Of a stretch of DNA of 64,000 nt, positions 47,147-56,008 are shown piece after piece. The DNA comes from an uncultured Spirochaetaceae bacterium (GTDB lineage: Bacteria > Spirochaetota > Spirochaetia > Sphaerochaetales > Sphaerochaetaceae). The translations under genes and the position numbers were made by a program. The notes beneath the pieces are model-generated. The model did no database searches. It saw only the letters and a list, made by a program, of their open reading frames with translations, and was not told the origin of the DNA. The stretch spans positions 1 through 64,000 of the forward strand of contig CALXMP010000003.1 in the NCBI GenBank assembly GCA_944389505.1, read 5' to 3'. Each line of letters opens with the position of its first letter. Positions within the stretch are counted from its first letter, which is position 1.

Positions 47147-50119
47147 ATGGCAGAAAGAATAGGATTCATAACCTCGAACATATATCAGGGGACAAGCATT
47201 GCGATGTGGAAGGCTTTATCGGAAGTGTTCCGGTCTGTCTCCGACTGCTCTCTCTTCATTCTTCCCGGAGGCCGTCTCAACGCAGCTGATGACAGTGAGA
47301 ATATGCGTTCGATGATATACGATCTTGCCTGCAGAGGCTCTCTTGATGGAATCATAATATGGGCTTCTTCTCTGTCGGGCTTTGCCAGAAAGAGCGATAT
47401 CACAAGATTCGTCCGCGAGATTGCTGCGGATATACCTGCCGTTGTCGTAGGAATGGATGTTGAGGGGATTCCATCGGTTACATTCGATGACTACAGTGGG
47501 ATGAGGGCTCTTGTCAGCCATTTCATAGAGGTGCATGGAGAGAGGCGCATTGCATTCCTCCGCGGTCCCCGGAACCATGAAGGAGCAGAGGAGAGATACA
47601 GAGCATACTGTGACGCGCTGTCCATCCATGGCATATCGTTTGATGAAAGGCTTGTATCAGAGCCGCATGGATGGAATGATGGTGTCGGGGCAATCCGCGA
47701 TCTAACCGATTCAAGAGCCCTTGTGCCCGGACGGGATTTCACTGCTATCATTGCAGCCTCAGATCTTCTCCTTACATCCGCGGTCCTGCATCTTGAGAAG
47801 CAGGGGATAACTGTTCCAGATGACCTGAGAGCAGGTGGATTCAATGATACCGATGATAATCTTAGGCTTTCCACCGGACTTACTACAGTGCGTCTGCCAG
47901 TGGCAAGGATCATATCATCAGCGTACTCGATGCTGCGCGCTCTTATGGAAGGCAGGCCTGCAGAAAGCCAGTGCATCAGGACAGAGCTCGTGGTACGCAA
48001 TTCCTGCGGGTGCGTATCGGACAGGATGGCGGGGGAGCATGTGAATCCTTATGAAGGCGTTCAGCGTATTCTTTCATCCTGCGGCAGCCGAAGCGATCTC
48101 CATGAGAGCATTTCCGCTTTCATTGCCGCATCCGGGGATACCGATGTCCTTGTTGATGCTGTCATGAAACGTCCTGATGCGCTCATGCTCGGCCATGAGA
48201 TCACAAGGGAATACAGAAGGACGGAGGCAGAGCTGAGAAGCCGGGTGCGCAATGAAGGCCGGATCCTTGATGTCTTCAAGACGGGGCTGCTTGCTGCAAG
48301 ATCCTATGAGGCAATCCCTCCCATCATGCAGAAGAGTTTCCCCGATATAGGAATAAGGAACTGCTTCCTTGTTCTTCACAAAGAAGGACGCTCTGTCATG
48401 AGAGCCGGGTTCTCAGGCGGAATGCTCTATTCCACGCCGTGCTCATTTCCCGGGAGCATGATGCTTCCTGAATCGGTAAGCAGCCGGCTTGAGCAAGGAG
48501 TATACATAGTAGAGCCGCTGTTCTATGGAAGCTCGGAGCTTGGACATCTTGTCTTCTCGATGGAGAGCAATGTCAGCTATATCGCCGAGAATCTTCGTTC
48601 GTCATTCTCTGCTGCAGTCAGAGGCATAGAGCTCTTTGAGGAAGCTACCAGGATGAGGAAAGAAGCGGAGCGGAGCGAGAACGATGCCCAGATGTTCTAC
48701 TCCAAGCTATCCCAGGGTGTTCTTCAGCCGATTTCCGAGATGAGAGGGCTTCTTCTCTCAGAGGATATCGACAGGGAAAAGCTCTCGATGAAGCTCTCGG
48801 AGGCTGAGCATATACTCAGGCTGGCGCTTATGGAGCGCGCTGGATACTCTCCTGAGAAGAGACTCATACCATTCGGCCATATGGTCCCCGTGCTGGAATC
48901 CATCGGATTCAGACTGGATCTCCCTCAGGATCTTCCATCGTTCGAGATTGACAAGAAAGCATTCGCAGAGATGATGCATCTCATAAAAGCGTGGGGAGAC
49001 CGGGGCAATGGATATCTGGATGATAGAGGTCTCAGGCTTTCAATCAGCATAGGAGAGGAAGGGGAAGGAAGTCCTTCGCTTATTCTTGCGGAGCGTATTG
49101 CATTCTTCTCTTCTTATGGATTCACGATAGAGGGCGGCAGACTTGTCATATCCATTCCATATCCACGGCTTTCTGATGGATCATCGCCAGAAGGAAGATC
49201 TGGGATTCTTTTTCTCAGAGGTGATTCCACAGATGATATCCCTGATGCGATAGCAAGTCTCGCCTCTCTGGATAATCCGCATCCCAGAACCATAGCATGG
49301 CGCTATGGCGATGTTCCTTCATCGCTTATAGAGGGATATAAGGATTCATATATGGCCTGCTTTTCGCTCGGGAAGGAAGCTGTATCGCTTGAAGCGGTAT
49401 TGTTCCCAGATAATCTTGTCCTTGTTTATGGGGATATCGAGCTGCCGGCATCGATTGCCGGGAGGATAATCAAGATACATTCCCGGGAGGAGTCGCTGAA
49501 AGCAGGTGCTGTCTCTGCCATAATCCTCTGTGGTGTGGATGTTCAGGATGCACTCTGGTTCAGAGCTGAAGTGGCTTTTGCCTCAGTTCCCATCATTTAT
49601 ATTAAAGACAGATTCCAGATGGAGGAGGCTGAGGTTCTTTCCTCTGCGCCTTCAATGCTGATGCTGAATCCCTCTGTTTTCGCTTCTTCCGATGCGGTGA
49701 AGCGGCTTTCCGGGATAATCAATGGCGATGATATGCTTCCTGCGTTCACTGCCTCACCGGTCAGGAGAGCCATCGCATACATGAACGGTAAATCGGGATC
49801 GGTCATATCGCGCTGGCAGGTTGCAGAGGCAGCTGGCGTGAATGAGGACTATCTTACACGCATATTCCATAGGGAGATCGGAGTCTCACCATGGGAGTAT
49901 CTCAGCCTTTACCGAGTCCATGCTGCAAAGGAGCTTCTCATTTCAACAGCGCTCCCTGTCCGCGATATAGCCGCAGAGACAGGATTCCAGGATCCTGCAT
50001 ATTTCTCCCGGGTCTTCAGGAAGGCTGCAGGGATGTCTCCCGGAGATTTCAGGAAGCTTCATGTACAGGACCCCAGAAGAGCTTTCAAGCATGAAATATG
50101 TTTGACAGATGAAGCATAA
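47147..50119 (+). CDS. hybrid LacI-sensor/AraC-type transcriptional regulator with GAF and degenerate kinase/receiver-like parts
   Basis: A 990-residue regulator. Residues 1-290 match a LacI/ribose-binding sensor (IGFITSNIYQG, ALVSHFIEVHGERRIAFLRGPRNHEGAEERYRAYCDAL, DLRAGGFNDTDDN). A GAF-like part follows at about 375-500, then a helical stretch resembling a histidine-kinase dimerisation region without an obvious catalytic His, a degenerate receiver-like part (about 780-860), and a C-terminal AraC double HTH (about 885-980; EDYLTRIFHREIGVSPWEYL, AAETGFQDPAYFSRVFRKAAG). It is divergent from the uxa operon and precedes GH105, so it probably activates pectin genes. Start at 47147, not 47084, because the sensor begins there. 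Confidence 0.82.
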   Translation: MAERIGFITSNIYQGTSIAMWKALSEVFRSVSDCSLFILPGGRLNAADDSENMRSMIYDLACRGSLDGIIIWASSLSGFARKSDITRFVREIAADIPAVVVGMDVEGIPSVTFDDYSGMRALVSHFIEVHGERRIAFLRGPRNHEGAEERYRAYCDALSIHGISFDERLVSEPHGWNDGVGAIRDLTDSRALVPGRDFTAIIAASDLLLTSAVLHLEKQGITVPDDLRAGGFNDTDDNLRLSTGLTTVRLPVARIISSAYSMLRALMEGRPAESQCIRTELVVRNSCGCVSDRMAGEHVNPYEGVQRILSSCGSRSDLHESISAFIAASGDTDVLVDAVMKRPDALMLGHEITREYRRTEAELRSRVRNEGRILDVFKTGLLAARSYEAIPPIMQKSFPDIGIRNCFLVLHKEGRSVMRAGFSGGMLYSTPCSFPGSMMLPESVSSRLEQGVYIVEPLFYGSSELGHLVFSMESNVSYIAENLRSSFSAAVRGIELFEEATRMRKEAERSENDAQMFYSKLSQGVLQPISEMRGLLLSEDIDREKLSMKLSEAEHILRLALMERAGYSPEKRLIPFGHMVPVLESIGFRLDLPQDLPSFEIDKKAFAEMMHLIKAWGDRGNGYLDDRGLRLSISIGEEGEGSPSLILAERIAFFSSYGFTIEGGRLVISIPYPRLSDGSSPEGRSGILFLRGDSTDDIPDAIASLASLDNPHPRTIAWRYGDVPSSLIEGYKDSYMACFSLGKEAVSLEAVLFPDNLVLVYGDIELPASIAGRIIKIHSREESLKAGAVSAIILCGVDVQDALWFRAEVAFASVPIIYIKDRFQMEEAEVLSSAPSMLMLNPSVFASSDAVKRLSGIINGDDMLPAFTASPVRRAIAYMNGKSGSVISRWQVAEAAGVNEDYLTRIFHREIGVSPWEYLSLYRVHAAKELLISTALPVRDIAAETGFQDPAYFSRVFRKAAGMSPGDFRKLHVQDPRRAFKHEICLTDEA

Positions 50120-50270
50120 GAAAGATAATGTAAAGAGTACTTATGCAGGGGGTCTGCAGGCAGTATCCATCAGGTTCTCCCGTTCCCTGCAATGGCATAA
50201 TCCATATTCCGGATGCGGTCTTAAGCCGTTCCCTGGATATTGCCATATAGAGATAAAAAAGGAGTAAGCA

Positions 50271-51470
50271 ATGGTTTTCGATCTCTATTTCAAGCAGTAT
50301 ACGAAGTGGTTCGCTTCATATGACAGGAACACATGGAATTACGAGGATGCCTGTGTGATCATAGGCCTCAGGGAGCTTTATTCCTCTACAGGCGATAAAG
50401 TCTGGTGGGATGCTGTGAAGGCTTTCTACGGCAGATATATCAATGAGGATGGTACTATCAGGCTCTATGATGAGTCGGAGTACAATCTTGACAGGATTCC
50501 TGGAGGAAGGGCACTTTTCGATCTTCTGAAGGAAACAGGTGAGGAGAAGTACAGAAAGGCTATCGAAGCGCTTGCTGGTCAGATGAAGAGGCAGCCAAGG
50601 GCTAAGTGCGGCAGCTTCTGGCATAAGAATATCTATCCGAATCAGATCTGGCTTGATGGGCTCTATATGGGTCTTCCGTTCTATATGCTCTATGCGAACC
50701 TTACAGGGGATGCATCGATCTATGATGATGTTGTCAGGCAGTTCAAGAATGCCAGGGAGCATATCTTCGACGAGGAGAAGAAGATCTACTACCATGCCTG
50801 GGATGAGAGCCGCTCGATCTTCTGGTGCGATAAGGAGACCGGACTTTCTGCCAATTTCTGGTCCAGAGCGCTTGGCTGGTATCTTATGGCGCTTGCTGAT
50901 GTATATGAGTACATGCCGGAGAGCAGAAAAGAGGACCGCGAGACGATTGCCAGCATCTGGAAGGAAGCCATGGATGGAATGCTGCTTTACCAGGATAAGG
51001 AGAGCGGTATGTTCTATCAGCTTACGGCTCTTGGAAAGACTGTCGAGGGCAATTATCTTGAGACGAGTTCTTCCATGATGGTCGCATACAGTCTCTTCAA
51101 GGGAGCTCTTCTCGGAGTCTTCAAGGATGAGCACTATATCGATGCCGCTATATCGGCTCTCCTGGGAACAGCTATCCAGAAGTTCACATTCGTCAATGGA
51201 AAGCTCTCCCTGGGCGGTATGTGCAAGGGCGCAGGGCTTGGTCCAGATGGAAACTTCAAGAGGGATGGCAGCGTCGCCTATTACCTTGCAGAGGAGGTCG
51301 TTGCCGATGAGCAGAAAGGTACCGGTGTCTCGATGCTTGCCTATGCAGAGTATATAAAGGCGGCAAAGGCAGGACTTATTCCCGATTCATTCCCGCACGT
51401 TGAGCTATTCAAGCGCAATTACGATCCAATCCTCCCGACGGATCCTGGATTCAAAGCCACGATGAATTGA
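50271..51470 (+). CDS. GH105 unsaturated rhamnogalacturonyl/galacturonyl hydrolase
   Basis: A 399-residue (alpha/alpha)6 enzyme of family GH105 (YteR/YesR-like): RPRAKCGSFWHKNIYPNQIWLDGLYMGLPFYMLYANL carries the catalytic Asp region, and GLSANFWSRALGWYLMALADV and ETSSSMMVAYSLFKGA are conserved. It hydrates and cleaves the 4,5-unsaturated uronic acid left by pectin lyases. There is no signal peptide. AAGGAG lies 7 nt before the ATG; a terminator follows. Confidence 0.95.
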   Translation: MVFDLYFKQYTKWFASYDRNTWNYEDACVIIGLRELYSSTGDKVWWDAVKAFYGRYINEDGTIRLYDESEYNLDRIPGGRALFDLLKETGEEKYRKAIEALAGQMKRQPRAKCGSFWHKNIYPNQIWLDGLYMGLPFYMLYANLTGDASIYDDVVRQFKNAREHIFDEEKKIYYHAWDESRSIFWCDKETGLSANFWSRALGWYLMALADVYEYMPESRKEDRETIASIWKEAMDGMLLYQDKESGMFYQLTALGKTVEGNYLETSSSMMVAYSLFKGALLGVFKDEHYIDAAISALLGTAIQKFTFVNGKLSLGGMCKGAGLGPDGNFKRDGSVAYYLAEEVVADEQKGTGVSMLAYAEYIKAAKAGLIPDSFPHVELFKRNYDPILPTDPGFKATMN

Positions 51471-51475
51471 CAGAT

Positions 51476-51497
51476 GGCCGCTCCGGCGGCCTGTTTT
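51476..51497 (+). terminator. intrinsic terminator after the GH105 gene
   Basis: GGCCGC-TCCG-GCGGCC followed by TGTTTTC. It lies 37 bp before the next gene. Confidence 0.7.
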
Positions 51498-51533
51498 CTG
51501 AGGTAATAATTCAAGCTTTAGGAGTAAATACTT

Positions 51534-52577
51534 ATGAAGGCAGTTTACATTGTTGAGCCTGGAAAGGTGGAGATCAGGGATATCCCTGCTCCTGTGAGAA
51601 AGAAGGGCGAGGCTCTTCTCCGCGTCCTCCGTGTCGGTATCTGCGGCAGCGATCTCGGATCATACCGCGGTACATTCGCATATTTCGATTATCCCCGCAT
51701 CCCTGGGCATGAGTTCAGCGCAGAGATTGTGGAGATTGACGATAATGATCTCGGCTTCAAGCCCGGTATGATCGTTACAGCCGATCCATATTTCAATTGC
51801 GGTGAATGCTATAGCTGCAAGCGCGGCCATGTGAACGCCTGCATGGACAACCGCACGATGGGATGCCAGATGGATGGTGCGCTCTGCGAGTACATCACAA
51901 TGCCGATTGAGCGTCTTGTCGATGGAAGAGGCCTCACACCTGACCAGCTTGCTGTCATCGAGCCTATGTGCATCGGATACCATGGAATGGTCAGAGCAGG
52001 GATCAGACCGGGAGAGAACGTCCTTATCTTCGGAGGCGGGACGATAGGTGTAATGGCAGGCATATCTGCAAAATCCATGGGTGCTAATGTCTATATCTCC
52101 GATATAATCCCTGAGAAGCTTGAGCGCGATGTCGAGATGTTCGGTTTCGCAGGATCGATCTGCAATACTTCCCCTGAGGCTCTTATGGAAGGAGTGGAGC
52201 GCATAACAGGATCCACCATGGTCCATGGAAAGAAGCAGATCAATGGTTTTGATGTAACGGCAGAGGCTGTAGGCCTTCCGCAGACATTCCAGAATGCTAT
52301 CGATTCTGTCGCATTCGGCGGACGTGTCGCTCTCATAGGCGTCAGCAAGAAGAACCTTGATTTCAATTTCACTCTCATACAGAAGAAGGAAATCGATATC
52401 TACGGTAGCAGGAATGCCATGAAGAAGGACTTTGAGGACCTCGTCGACCGCGTCGTGACTGGAAAGATCGATGTATCGAATATCGTATCGGCAAAGTACA
52501 GCTTCGATGATTCTGCAAAGGCCTTTGAGGCGTTCTCAAGCAACCATGAGCTTCTGAAAGTCTTGATTTCCCTGTAA
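51534..52577 (+). CDS. zinc-dependent MDR dehydrogenase, sugar-acid/polyol type
   Basis: A 347-residue medium-chain dehydrogenase: VGICGSD with the catalytic-zinc Cys, GHEFSAEI, the structural zinc Cys set CGECYSCKRGHVNAC, and the NAD motif GGGTIGVMAG. It resembles L-galactonate/sorbitol or threonine-type dehydrogenases; the exact substrate is unknown. The location before DapA-like, garR and garD genes suggests oxidation of a hexonate or related sugar acid. AGGAG lies 8 nt before the ATG. Confidence 0.85.
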   Translation: MKAVYIVEPGKVEIRDIPAPVRKKGEALLRVLRVGICGSDLGSYRGTFAYFDYPRIPGHEFSAEIVEIDDNDLGFKPGMIVTADPYFNCGECYSCKRGHVNACMDNRTMGCQMDGALCEYITMPIERLVDGRGLTPDQLAVIEPMCIGYHGMVRAGIRPGENVLIFGGGTIGVMAGISAKSMGANVYISDIIPEKLERDVEMFGFAGSICNTSPEALMEGVERITGSTMVHGKKQINGFDVTAEAVGLPQTFQNAIDSVAFGGRVALIGVSKKNLDFNFTLIQKKEIDIYGSRNAMKKDFEDLVDRVVTGKIDVSNIVSAKYSFDDSAKAFEAFSSNHELLKVLISL

Positions 52578-52583
52578 ATTTTT

Positions 52584-52596
52584 CAAATTGTATTTG
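52584..52596. promoter_or_regulatory. palindrome over the -35 of the DapA-like gene
   Basis: CAAAT-TGT-ATTTG, a perfect 5-bp-arm palindrome overlapping the -35 TTGACA. In addition AATTTTTCAA (52577-52586) and TTGAAAAATT (52635-52644) form a 10-bp inverted repeat bracketing the promoter. Either could be a site for the IclR protein encoded at 56009. Confidence 0.4.
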
Positions 52597-52621
52597 ACAA
52601 ATGCGGATAACGTCTTAGGAT
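52594..52621 (+). promoter_or_regulatory. promoter of the DapA-like-garR-garD operon
   Basis: TTGACA (52594-52599), 16 bp, TAGGAT (52616-52621). A better -10 sequence, TATAAT at 52624-52629, is 24 bp away and would need another -35. Confidence 0.5.
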
Positions 52622-52655
52622 TATATAATAAGAATTGAAAAATTAAGGGGAGACT

Positions 52656-53555
52656 ATGGATAAAAGCTTTTTCTCTGGAATTGTCCCGCCGATAGCGGTT
52701 CCTATTGATTCTGAGGAGCGCCTTGATGAGGCCAGACTCAGGAAGCATATCGATTTCATGATCGATGGCGGAGTCAGCGGCATACTTGCTTTTGGCTCGA
52801 ATGGCGAGTTCTATATGCAGGACGAGGATGAGCAGGAGGAGATCCTTTCTGTCATCATGGATCAGGTCAACGGCCGTGTTCCTGTGTATATGGGAATCGG
52901 AGAGATAAGGACAAAGAAGTGCATCAGGCTCGCACATATGGGCATGAAGCACGGAGCGAAGGCAATATCCATCCTTCAGCCGATGTTCCTCAAGCCGTCA
53001 GCAGATGAGCTCTATACGCATTTCGCAACCATCGCAGATAGCATAGAGGGAACTCCGATGATTCTCTACAACAATCCTGGACGTACCGGCTATGGTATTC
53101 CGCAGGATGTCGTTGAGCGCCTTGTTCATGAGAAGGAAAATGTCATCGGAATGAAGGATAGCTCTGGTGATATAACACAGACTGAGGAGTTCATCAGGCG
53201 TAATCGCGATGTAGGATTCCGCGTTATGTGCGGAAAGGATACGCTGATCTTCGCCGGTCTCTCTGTCGGTGCGATCGGAGCTGTCTGCTGCACAGCGAAC
53301 TTCCTGCCTGAGCTTGTCTGCTCGATATACGACAAGTTCATGGCTGGCGATCTGAAGGGAGCTCTTGAGGCTCAGTTCACCCTCAACCCGATAAGGCTGC
53401 AGATGGATAAGTCATCGTTCCCTGTTGCTACTAAGGATCTGGCAAATATACTCGGCCATGAGGTCGGCAGGCCTTATCTTCCGTCAAAGCCATCTCCGGA
53501 AGGACAGCAGGAAGCGCTGAAGGACGTTCTCAGGAAATACGGATATCTCAAGTAA
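52656..53555 (+). CDS. DHDPS (DapA) family aldolase/dehydratase
   Basis: A 299-residue TIM-barrel lyase: GSNGEFYMQ, YNNPGRTGYGIP with Tyr138 and VIGMKDSSGD with the Schiff-base Lys167. Family members include dihydrodipicolinate synthase, KDG aldolase and 5-keto-4-deoxyglucarate dehydratase. Next to garR and garD, the likely role is cleavage of 5-keto-4-deoxyglucarate to pyruvate and tartronate semialdehyde, replacing GarL. A dehydratase role would make garR redundant. AAGGGGAG precedes the ATG. Confidence 0.87.
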   Translation: MDKSFFSGIVPPIAVPIDSEERLDEARLRKHIDFMIDGGVSGILAFGSNGEFYMQDEDEQEEILSVIMDQVNGRVPVYMGIGEIRTKKCIRLAHMGMKHGAKAISILQPMFLKPSADELYTHFATIADSIEGTPMILYNNPGRTGYGIPQDVVERLVHEKENVIGMKDSSGDITQTEEFIRRNRDVGFRVMCGKDTLIFAGLSVGAIGAVCCTANFLPELVCSIYDKFMAGDLKGALEAQFTLNPIRLQMDKSSFPVATKDLANILGHEVGRPYLPSKPSPEGQQEALKDVLRKYGYLK

Positions 53556-53582
53556 TAATGGAAATCAGGAGGAAGAAGTAGT

Positions 53583-54467
53583 ATGAAGATTGGTTTCATT
53601 GGTCTTGGCATTATGGGCCGCCCGATGGCAAAGAACCTTATCAAGGCAGGCCATGAGCTTGTTGTCTGCGATCTCAACAAGGATGCAGTCGCAGATCTCG
53701 TAGCATGCGGAGCAAAGGCTGCAGAGAATGGCGCAGCAGTTGCATCTGAGTGCGATCAGGCTATCACAATGGTCCAGAACAGCCCGCAGGTAAGAAGCGC
53801 TGTTCTTGGCAAGGGTGGTATCATCGAGACAGCAAAAGCTGGCTTCACCCTTATCGATATGTCCTCAATCGACCCGGTTGAGAGCAAGAAGATCGGCGAG
53901 GAGCTCAAGGCTAAGGGCTGTGACATGCTTGATGCACCTGTATCCGGTGGAGAGCCTAAGGCTATCGATGGCACACTCTCTGTCATGGTAGGTGGCGAGA
54001 AGGCTACATTCGACAAGTATCTTCCTGTTCTCCAGGCAATGGCTGGTTCTGTGACCTATGTCGGTGCTCTTGGCGCTGGCAATATCGCAAAGCTTGCGAA
54101 CCAGATCGTTGTTGCATGCAATATCGCAGCAGTCGCAGAGGCTCTTACATTCAGCAAGAAGGTCGGAGCTGATCCTGAGCTTGTATACCAGGCTATCAGG
54201 GGCGGACTCGCTGGCTCAACGGTAATGGATGCAAAGGCTCCTATGATGATTGCTGGAAACTATAAGCCAGGATTCAGGATTGAGCTCCACATCAAGGATC
54301 TGACAAACGCTCTCAATGCTGCACATGCTGTAAACGTTCCTGTTCCTCTTACAGGAGAGGTCATGGAGATGATGCAGTCACTTAAGGCATATGGCTTTGA
54401 GAAGGAAGATCACAGTGCCCTCGCAAGGTACTATGAGAAGATCAGCGAAGTTTCCATAAAGAAGTGA
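53583..54467 (+). CDS. garR: 2-hydroxy-3-oxopropionate (tartronate semialdehyde) reductase
   Basis: A 294-residue beta-hydroxyacid dehydrogenase: IGFIGLGIMGRPMAKNL is the NAD(P) motif, DAPVSGGEPKAIDGTLSVMVGG the substrate loop, GNIAKLANQIVVA with the catalytic Lys, and KDLTNAL. It reduces tartronate semialdehyde to D-glycerate. It sits 27 bp after the DapA-like gene and 19 bp before garD, giving an aldolase-reductase-dehydratase operon. Confidence 0.93.
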   Translation: MKIGFIGLGIMGRPMAKNLIKAGHELVVCDLNKDAVADLVACGAKAAENGAAVASECDQAITMVQNSPQVRSAVLGKGGIIETAKAGFTLIDMSSIDPVESKKIGEELKAKGCDMLDAPVSGGEPKAIDGTLSVMVGGEKATFDKYLPVLQAMAGSVTYVGALGAGNIAKLANQIVVACNIAAVAEALTFSKKVGADPELVYQAIRGGLAGSTVMDAKAPMMIAGNYKPGFRIELHIKDLTNALNAAHAVNVPVPLTGEVMEMMQSLKAYGFEKEDHSALARYYEKISEVSIKK

Positions 54468-54486
54468 TTTGACAGGGGGAAGGAGA

Positions 54487-55995
54487 ATGAGACTCATCAG
54501 GATATCCTCAGAGGATAATGTTGCGATTGCTGTAACGGCCATAGAGAAAGGCAGTGTCATCGACGGATTCGGTTTCTCCGTGCTTTCCGATGTTCCTCAG
54601 GGCCATAAGGTTGCTCTTGAGGACATGAGGAAAGGTGATAAAGTCATTCGCTATGGCGTTGAGCTCGGTACTGTCAACCGGGATGTCCAGAAAGGTGAGT
54701 GGATCAATGAGAAGATGATCGATCTTCCTCTTTCTCCGGCTCTTTCATCTCTCCGTCCTGGCAACAAAGGCGTTGTCTACCCGAATCCGCCTGAGAGGAA
54801 GACATTCCTTGGCTATGATAACGGTGAAGGGCGCTATGCCGGGACGAGAAATCTCCTTGGTATTGCTACGACTGTGCAGTGCACGGCCGGCGTGCTGAGG
54901 ATTGCTGCAGAGAAGATCCGTAAGGAGATTCTCCCGAAGTATCCTAACGTTGATGGCGTTTCCGCCCTTATCCATCCATATGGATGCGGCGTCGCTATCA
55001 ATGCAACCGATGCTTATATTCCAATCAGGAATGTTTCGAATCTCATCCACCATCCGAATTTCGGCGGAGAGCTTATGGTTGTCGGACTTGGATGCGAGAA
55101 GCTCACGTTCGATCGTGTGCTCACTCCAGATGAGATCAATGACAACAATGTACTTGTCCTTCAGAAGTGCCATGGCTTTGCCGACATGGTTGCTTCCATC
55201 TGCCGCATGGCGGAGAAGAAGCTCCAGCGCCTGAATGAAAGAAAGCGCACAGAGCTTCCTCTCGATAAGCTCATTGTCGGAACGCAGTGCGGCGGGTCCG
55301 ATGCCTTCAGCGGCATAAGTGCCAATCCTTCTATCGGAAGGGCCTTCGATATGCTTGCCGCAAATGGTGCGACAGTGATGTTCTCCGAGGTCACAGAGGT
55401 CCGTGACGGAGTGCATTTCCTTGCAGACCGCTGTTCCTCCGAGGAGGTTGTCGAGAAACTGAAGAAGGAAATCGGCTGGTACGATGAATATCTTGCCAAA
55501 GGCGGTGCGGACAGAAGCGCGAATCCGACTCCGGGTAACAAGGCCGGCGGCCTGAGCAATATCGTCGAGAAGGCAATGGGTTCAATCGCAAAGAGCGGAC
55601 ATTCTCCTATCGCAGAGGTGATAGGACCAGGAGAGCTCCCGACTAAGCATGGTCTCATATTCGCGGCAACGCCTGCCAGCGATATCGTATGCGGACCTAC
55701 ACAGCTTGCATCTGGCATAACGCTCCAGGTATTCAGCACGGGCCGCGGTACGCCGTATTCGCTTGCGGAGATACCTGTAATGAAGATATCCACTCATTCA
55801 GAGCTTTTCGAGATGTGGCCTGATCTCTTCGATGTCGATGCAGGTGGCATAGTCACAGGTACGAAGTCCATCGACGATGTCGGACGTGATCTCTACAATA
55901 TGATTCTTGACGTTGCAAGCGGAAAGAAGAGCAAGGCGGAGGCCCTTGGCCTGTATAATGATCTGGTCATTGATAACCCTGCGCCTATAACCTGA
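54487..55995 (+). CDS. garD: galactarate dehydratase (UxaA family)
   Basis: A 502-residue enzyme with an N-terminal SAF domain (LIRISSEDNVAIAVTAI, PQGHKVALEDM) and a dehydratase core. YPNVDGVSALIHPYGCGVAIN, FGGELMVVGLGCEKL, QCGGSDAFSGISANP, MFSEVTEVRDGVHFL and ANPTPGNKAGGLSN follow the galactarate (GarD) pattern more closely than altronate dehydratase. It dehydrates galactarate to 5-keto-4-deoxyglucarate. The start at 54487 follows GGAAGGAG; a TTG 18 bp upstream is less likely. Confidence 0.92.
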   Translation: MRLIRISSEDNVAIAVTAIEKGSVIDGFGFSVLSDVPQGHKVALEDMRKGDKVIRYGVELGTVNRDVQKGEWINEKMIDLPLSPALSSLRPGNKGVVYPNPPERKTFLGYDNGEGRYAGTRNLLGIATTVQCTAGVLRIAAEKIRKEILPKYPNVDGVSALIHPYGCGVAINATDAYIPIRNVSNLIHHPNFGGELMVVGLGCEKLTFDRVLTPDEINDNNVLVLQKCHGFADMVASICRMAEKKLQRLNERKRTELPLDKLIVGTQCGGSDAFSGISANPSIGRAFDMLAANGATVMFSEVTEVRDGVHFLADRCSSEEVVEKLKKEIGWYDEYLAKGGADRSANPTPGNKAGGLSNIVEKAMGSIAKSGHSPIAEVIGPGELPTKHGLIFAATPASDIVCGPTQLASGITLQVFSTGRGTPYSLAEIPVMKISTHSELFEMWPDLFDVDAGGIVTGTKSIDDVGRDLYNMILDVASGKKSKAEALGLYNDLVIDNPAPIT

Positions 55996-56008
55996 TACGT
56001 GGTGGAAT

